From assembly GCA_015904045.1 (NCBI GenBank), contig JABMDG010000069.1, positions 3,308 through 51,109 of the forward strand: a DNA stretch of 47,802 nt. The letters are read 5' to 3'. The notes under the pieces were generated by a model. That model had not been told where the DNA came from and made no database searches. It saw only the letters and a program-made list of their open reading frames with translations. The stretch comes from Nitrospira sp. Its GTDB lineage: Bacteria; Nitrospirota; Nitrospiria; Nitrospirales; Nitrospiraceae. The first letter of the stretch is position 1. Every line of letters begins with the position of its first letter. Positions 43,768 to 47,802 of this stretch are shown here, in pieces. Both the position numbers and the translations under genes were made by a program.

Positions 43768-44670
43768 ATGGATTGGTTGAACTATCACCACCTGCTGTAT
43801 TTCTGGTCCGTCGCCAAACATGGCACGGTGGCCAAGGCCTGCGCGGAACTCCATCTGGCCCAGCCGACGATCAGCGGACAGATCATGCTCCTGGAACAAG
43901 CCCTGGGAGAACAACTGTTCGTCCGAACAGGACGCCGCCTCGTCATGACGGAGATGGGACGGGTGGTGTTCAAGTACGCGGAAGACATCTTCGCAACCGG
44001 ACAAGAGTTGCTGCGCACGGTGAAGGGGCGCGGGACGAATGGGCACCCTTCCCGATTGGTCGTCGGCATGGCGGATGTCGTGTCGAAACCGCTCGCCACT
44101 CAATTTCTGAAATCAGCCCTGAAGGTGGATCCGTCGACACTCTTGATATGCCGAGAGGACAAACTGCCATTTTTACTGGCTGATCTGGTCGTGCACGAGT
44201 TGGATCTGATCATCGCCGACGCCCCGGCCCCGCCAAACAGCAACGCTCGAATCTATAACCACCTCTTGGGCGAGTCCGGAGTGACCCTGTTCGCGACGGC
44301 GACGCTGGCGGCGCGGTATCGCCGCAGCTTTCCACAATCGTTACAGGGTGCCCCGATGCTTCTGCCGACTGCTGATGCGATGCTCCGACAGCTGCTGAAC
44401 CCATGGCTGGCGCATCGCGAACTGACTCCCAACATCGTCGGCGAATTCGATGACAGCATGACGCTCAAGGCATTCGGGCAGGATGGATACGGAATTTTTC
44501 CCGGCGCCACCGCGATCGAGAAGGAAATCTGTCGACAGTACCAGGTGCAGGTGGTCGGACGCCTGGACTCGGTGAAGCACTATTTCTACGCGATTACCGC
44601 CGAGCGGCGGCTCACACATCCGGCGGTCCTCGCCATCGTCCAGGCAGCCCGGCGAGAATTGCACAGCTAG
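43768..44670 (+). CDS. NhaR-like LysR-family transcriptional regulator
   Basis: This 300-residue regulator has an N-terminal winged helix-turn-helix (MDWLNYHHLLYFWSVAKHGT, AQPTISGQIMLLEQALGEQL) very close to NhaR, the Na+-responsive activator of nhaA. The C-terminal effector-binding domain shows RLVVGMADVVSKPLATQFL and GYGIFPGATAIEKEICRQYQ. It is divergent from the exporter operon and so probably its regulator. NhaR senses sodium, but the ligand here is unknown. Its stop codon overlaps that of the convergent rluF remnant (CTAG). Confidence 0.92.
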   Translation: MDWLNYHHLLYFWSVAKHGTVAKACAELHLAQPTISGQIMLLEQALGEQLFVRTGRRLVMTEMGRVVFKYAEDIFATGQELLRTVKGRGTNGHPSRLVVGMADVVSKPLATQFLKSALKVDPSTLLICREDKLPFLLADLVVHELDLIIADAPAPPNSNARIYNHLLGESGVTLFATATLAARYRRSFPQSLQGAPMLLPTADAMLRQLLNPWLAHRELTPNIVGEFDDSMTLKAFGQDGYGIFPGATAIEKEICRQYQVQVVGRLDSVKHYFYAITAERRLTHPAVLAIVQAARRELHS

Positions 44671-45206
44671 CTTCGGTCAACCGGCTCAACAGGTCCCGCT
44701 TCATTTCCGGCGCGGCCTACCGCGTCCAACAATTGATCCCGCTCCTGTTTGGTCAGCTCCTTCCACTCTCCAACCCCCAGCCCCTTCACCGTGATGTGCA
44801 TGATCCGGACTCGGTGCAGACTCGTCACCCGGTAGCCCAACCCCTGGCACATCCGCCGGATTTGCCGGTTGCGACCCTCGGTCAAGACAATGCGGAACCG
44901 ATTGCGCCCGGCCCGGCTGGTCCGGCATGGTTTGGTTTGGCTTCCGAGTACACTCACGCCCTGGGACATCCGCTCCAGAAATGACTCGTCGAACGGCCGG
45001 TCGACATCGACCACATATTCCCGCTCATGCCCGAATTCGGTGCGCAGAATCTCGTTCACGATGTTGCCGTCATTCGTCAAAAGAATCAGGCCGGATGAAT
45101 CTTTATCCAGCCGCCCGATCGGAAAGATCCGCTCTGGATGGCCGATTTCCGCGATGATATTCCGCTTCACATGGCCTTCGCTGGTCATCGTCACGCCGAC
45201 CGGCTT
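44667..45206 (-). pseudogene. 5'-truncated RluF-like 23S rRNA pseudouridine synthase
   Basis: The frame encodes the catalytic domain of an RluB/RluE/RluF-type pseudouridine synthase: HPERIFPIGRLDKDSSGLIL with the catalytic Asp in GRLD, HEREYVVDVDRPFDES, TEGRNRQIRRMCQGLGYRV and LHRVRIMHITVKGLG. The closest match by eye is RluF. The N-terminal S4 RNA-binding domain and the proper start are missing: upstream of HKPVGVTMT the frame runs into the antisense strand of an M16 gene. GTG 45194 could still start a shortened product of 175 residues, but a working enzyme is doubtful. It converges on the NhaR-like gene. Confidence 0.75.
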
Positions 45207-45215
45207 GTGATCCTG

Positions 45216-45497
45216 GAACTCCAGCGGGCCAAAAATCAGGTGGAAGCCTCCCGCATTTTCGAGCAGGATTCAAATTTTCGCCATGCCATGTTGCTTGGAC
45301 AATTGGAGTCCATCGGCGCGGGCTGGCAGCGGGCAGATCAATTTCTGGAACGCATGCGGACCGTCACCGCCAAAGACATTCAACGCGTCGCCAGGCAATA
45401 CTTAACCCAGGACAATCGAACGGTGGGGATTCTCATCCCCCTGCCTCCCAAGGAGCAGGAAGCATCTCTTCCGTCACTGCAACAGGGAAAGCCTTAG
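45216..45497 (+). pseudogene. 3' remnant of a catalytic M16 peptidase gene
   Basis: These 93 codons match the end of the complete gene at 13651-13929: ELQRAKNQVEASRIFEQDSN, FRHAMLLGQLESIGAGWQRA and QYLTQDNRTVGILIPLPPKE. Everything before, including the signal peptide and the HxxEH zinc site, is missing. The homology begins sharply at base 45216, where the rluF-like remnant starts in the opposite direction. The frame is open upstream to 45138, but only as antisense of the pseudouridine synthase. It is probably not functional. Confidence 0.85.
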
Positions 45498-45507
45498 CGC
45501 ACCAACC

Positions 45508-46905
45508 ATGCTTCGCAGAATGACAGACATCACCCATCGGCATTCACGCCATCGCCCCTTGCGGTCCTTACGCGCCGGTGCGGCCTTGGTCGTATGGGGA
45601 GTTCTCACCGCAATGACCGGTTTTTCAGAGCCGGGATTTGCCGCCGATATCTCTCCGGTTAAAATCACGACACCCAATGGGATAACCGTGCTGGTGGTCG
45701 AGCAACACTTTCTGCCCATCGTCGAAATCCATGCGCTCATCAGGACCGGATCGGCGTACGATCCGCCGGAAAAGGCCGGCCTGGCAAATCTGACGGCCAG
45801 CCTCCTGGAAGAAGGCACGACGACCAGATCATCGAAACAATTGGCTGAACAGATCGACTTTGTCGGCGGCGCACTGGAAGTCACCGCGCACGAAGATTAC
45901 ACCACTGCAGCGGCGCGAGTGCTCAAGAAGGACGTCGACCTCGGCTTCACGCTGCTGGCGGACATCCTCATGCGCCCGGCATTCCCCCCGCAGGAATTCG
46001 ATCGGGTGCGGTCGCAGATTCTTGGAGAAATCATCAGCGACAACGACGACCCCGGCCATGTGGCCATGAAAGCGTTCAACCAATTGGTCTTCCACAACCA
46101 CCCCTATCGGTGGCCGGCGAATGGGACCGAAGAAGCCCTGAATAAACTCACATTGGCCGACGTCCAAGCCTTCTACGCGAAGGAGTACCTTCCGAACCAG
46201 GTCATTTTCGCCATCGTCGGCGATATTACGGTGGAGCACGCCACGGTCTTGGTCCAAACGCATTTTGGAGCCTGGAAAAAGGGCCCGGCGCCGGCCAGGA
46301 CGGTCAAGAAACCCGCTGCCATCGGCAAGAAAGCTGTGCACTTCATCGAAAAAGACCTGACCCAATCCACCATCGTATTGGGTCATAGCGGCATCAGCCG
46401 GACGAACCCGGACTTTTACGCCGTGACTGTCATGAATCATATCCTCGGCGCCGGCGGATTTTCATCGCGCTTGATGGACTCCATCCGAGACAAACAGGGA
46501 CTCGCCTACGGCATCATGAGCCATTACGAAGCACGCGCCATGCCGGGCTCGTTCTGGGTAAATCTCCAGACAAAGACGGAAACCACCAACCAAGCGATCA
46601 GCGGCGTGCTGGCTGAAATGAAGGCCATCCGCGAGGCTCCGGTCACCGACCAGGAGCTGGCCGAAGCCAAATCGTTCTTGATGGGCAGCTTTCCGTTACG
46701 GTTGGATTCGACCGCCAAACTGGCGAAGGTGTTGGCGCAAGTGGAGTTTTTCGGATTGGGATTCGACTACTTCGTCCAGTATCCAAAATGGATCGAACGA
46801 GTCACGAAAGAAGATGTGCTGCGGGTCGCCAAACAGTATCTTAACCCGCAACATTACGCTCTCGTCGTCGTCGGCAACATCGCAAAAGCAAAGATTCGTC
46901 ACTAG
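45508..46905 (+). CDS. M16-family peptidase-like protein without zinc site, second copy
   Basis: This 465-residue protein is a close paralogue of the one at 13938-15326 and likewise lacks HxxEH (AGLANLTASLLEEGT). It has a signal peptide (AALVVWGVLTAMTGFSEPGF) and the same SSRLMDSIRDKQGLAYGIM segment. Its own catalytic partner is reduced to a 3' remnant, so it would have to pair with the complete subunit at 12.6 kb or act alone. Selection seems to have kept the frame intact across 465 codons. ATG 45508 is used; 45520 is possible. Confidence 0.9.
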   Translation: MLRRMTDITHRHSRHRPLRSLRAGAALVVWGVLTAMTGFSEPGFAADISPVKITTPNGITVLVVEQHFLPIVEIHALIRTGSAYDPPEKAGLANLTASLLEEGTTTRSSKQLAEQIDFVGGALEVTAHEDYTTAAARVLKKDVDLGFTLLADILMRPAFPPQEFDRVRSQILGEIISDNDDPGHVAMKAFNQLVFHNHPYRWPANGTEEALNKLTLADVQAFYAKEYLPNQVIFAIVGDITVEHATVLVQTHFGAWKKGPAPARTVKKPAAIGKKAVHFIEKDLTQSTIVLGHSGISRTNPDFYAVTVMNHILGAGGFSSRLMDSIRDKQGLAYGIMSHYEARAMPGSFWVNLQTKTETTNQAISGVLAEMKAIREAPVTDQELAEAKSFLMGSFPLRLDSTAKLAKVLAQVEFFGLGFDYFVQYPKWIERVTKEDVLRVAKQYLNPQHYALVVVGNIAKAKIRH

Positions 46906-46933
46906 TACGCTCATATACGAGACGCCTACTGCC

Positions 46934-47743
46934 ATGCCAACCGCGCTGCTCCAACACAAACTCGATCACCTCCGCGCCATCCTCTCCGAGATGGGCTCCG
47001 TCTTAGTTGCCTATTCCGGAGGAATCGACAGTACCTTCGTCCTGAAGGTGGCACATGAGCAGCTCCGTGAGAACGCTGTCGGCGTCACGGCTGTGTCTCC
47101 GACGTTTCCGTCGATCGAACTGGAAATTGCCACACGCGTCGCCCAGGAAATCGGAGCGCGCCACGACATTGTACGGACGGATCAGCTTGAGATTCCCGAA
47201 TTCGTCAGAAACGATGCGGCCCGCTGCTTTCACTGCAAGACCGATTTGTACCAACTCCTCGAAACCATACGGCGATCCAGCGGCGACACTCATGTGGTGG
47301 ATGGAACGAATTTGGACGACCTCGGCGATGACAGGCCCGGCATCAAGGCAGCACGGGAATGGGGAGTGCGCAGCCCGTTGGTCGAATCCGAGCTGTCGAA
47401 AGCCGACATCCGTGTTCTCGCGAAGGAATACGGGCTCTCGAACTGGGACAAACCGGCAGCCGCCTGTCTCTCATCGAGAATTCCGCGTGGCACCCCGATC
47501 ACCATCGAAAGCCTCCGCCGCGTGGAAGAGGCTGAAGATATCCTGCAGGCGGCAGGATTTCGTCATGTGCGTGTGCGGGAGCACGGAGACGTCGCGCGAA
47601 TCGAGGTCGGACCGGATGAGTTCGCCCGGCTGAATGAACCGGACTTGCGCGCACATATCAGTGCGTGTCTCCGCAAATCCGGGTTTCGCTTCGTCTGTGT
47701 GGATTTGGAGGGATACAGGCCGGGCGGGATCAGTCTTCGTTGA
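46934..47743 (+). CDS. larE: ATP-dependent sacrificial sulfur transferase LarE-type, second copy
   Basis: This 269-residue protein is a diverged copy of the larE at 15.3 kb. All key residues are conserved: the PP-loop SGGIDST, RCFHCKTDLYQ, and PAAACLSSRIPRG with the proposed sacrificial Cys, and SNWDKPAAACL ahead of it. The C-terminal half differs most (VEEAEDILQAAGFRHVRVRE). Start ATG 46934. Two LarE copies in one organism with no larA, larB or larC nearby suggest a role outside lactate racemase, or a spare copy. Confidence 0.87.
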   Translation: MPTALLQHKLDHLRAILSEMGSVLVAYSGGIDSTFVLKVAHEQLRENAVGVTAVSPTFPSIELEIATRVAQEIGARHDIVRTDQLEIPEFVRNDAARCFHCKTDLYQLLETIRRSSGDTHVVDGTNLDDLGDDRPGIKAAREWGVRSPLVESELSKADIRVLAKEYGLSNWDKPAAACLSSRIPRGTPITIESLRRVEEAEDILQAAGFRHVRVREHGDVARIEVGPDEFARLNEPDLRAHISACLRKSGFRFVCVDLEGYRPGGISLR

Positions 47744-47766
47744 TCCCGCGCGACCCGATCATCACG

Positions 47767-47802
47767 TTACTGCTGGTAGGATTTAGACAACGCTTCGAGT
47801 GC
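47767..47802 (-). CDS. atpF: Second ATP synthase F0 subunit b, C-terminal end only
   Basis: The last 36 bases of the window read on the minus strand as ALEALSKSYQQ and a stop, against ALDALSKSYQR at the end of the atpF at 16.2 kb. The gap behind larE and the convergent arrangement are the same as in copy A. The gene continues beyond the window. A second F0 unit may follow, but only 11 codons are visible. Confidence 0.7.
   Translation of the reverse strand, partial: ALEALSKSYQQ

Larger units (their letters stand above)
45216..47802. repeat. Segmental duplication, copy B (M16 remnant, M16-like, larE, atpF end)
   Basis: This is the diverged second copy of 13651-16220 in the same orientation, about 31.6 kb away. 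The left end falls inside the catalytic M16 gene and is abrupt. The right end is not reached. Because both copies differ at many silent and some replacement positions, they are not recent duplicates and not sequencing repeats of one locus. Confidence 0.9.

Noticed and set aside
45138..45215. In-frame extension upstream of the M16 remnant
   Set aside because: These codons are the antisense strand of the rluF-like catalytic domain, so they are not an alternative N-terminus of a real gene.
1..47802. CRISPR arrays, tRNA or rRNA genes, insertion sequences and prophage genes
   Set aside because: I looked for regular short repeats, T-arm motifs, transposase or integrase domains and found none.

Overview
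This is a contiguous piece of a Gram-negative bacterial chromosome of fairly high GC content, almost fully coding. Signal peptides, lipoprotein, TolC, MsbA-like and F0F1 ATP synthase genes point to a diderm. From gene content and order I infer a member of Nitrospirota, probably Nitrospira. That is recognition and inference, because no rRNA or nitrite oxidoreductase gene lies in the window.

Left part (1-11.3 kb): the 3' end of an ECF sigma factor gene with its zinc-finger anti-sigma factor, aat, a rhodanese, and then a long minus-strand block: sugar epimerase, tlyA, xseB, xseA, a YmdB-like phosphoesterase, rny, a 549-base gene-free gap that may hold 6S RNA, zapA, a ZapB-like coiled coil and a large lytic transglycosylase.

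Middle part (11.4-35.4 kb): rlmN; a pair of M16 peptidase genes (one catalytic, one lacking the zinc site) followed by larE; a convergent F0 operon (atpZ-atpB-atpE-atpF, without F1 genes); pabB-pabC for folate; a second lytic transglycosylase whose 3' end overlaps nadB; a tiny mS38-like basic protein; an MsbA-type ABC exporter; an overlapping unit of a divergent DUF692/MNIO enzyme, dus and maf; a CBS-PilZ protein, a LOG protein, a DHH phosphoesterase and a rhomboid protease; and purE-purK.

Right part (35.5-43.8 kb) is the most unusual region. A minus-strand operon, divergent from a NhaR-like LysR regulator, encodes three tandem paralogous TolC outer-membrane proteins, an ABC exporter and a HlyD-type adaptor. 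It looks like a type-I-secretion tripartite exporter, but every ATPase motif of the ABC protein is eroded (Walker A glycines, Q-loop, signature, catalytic Glu and H-loop), so it is unlikely to hydrolyse ATP by itself.

Far right (44.7-47.8 kb): a 5'-truncated rluF-like gene abuts a 5'-truncated copy of the catalytic M16 gene. From there the order M16-M16-larE-atpF seen at 13.65-16.22 kb is repeated in diverged form and runs off the window. The window therefore carries two direct, ancient copies of this segment about 31.6 kb apart, and a second atpF, perhaps a second F0 operon, starts at the right edge.
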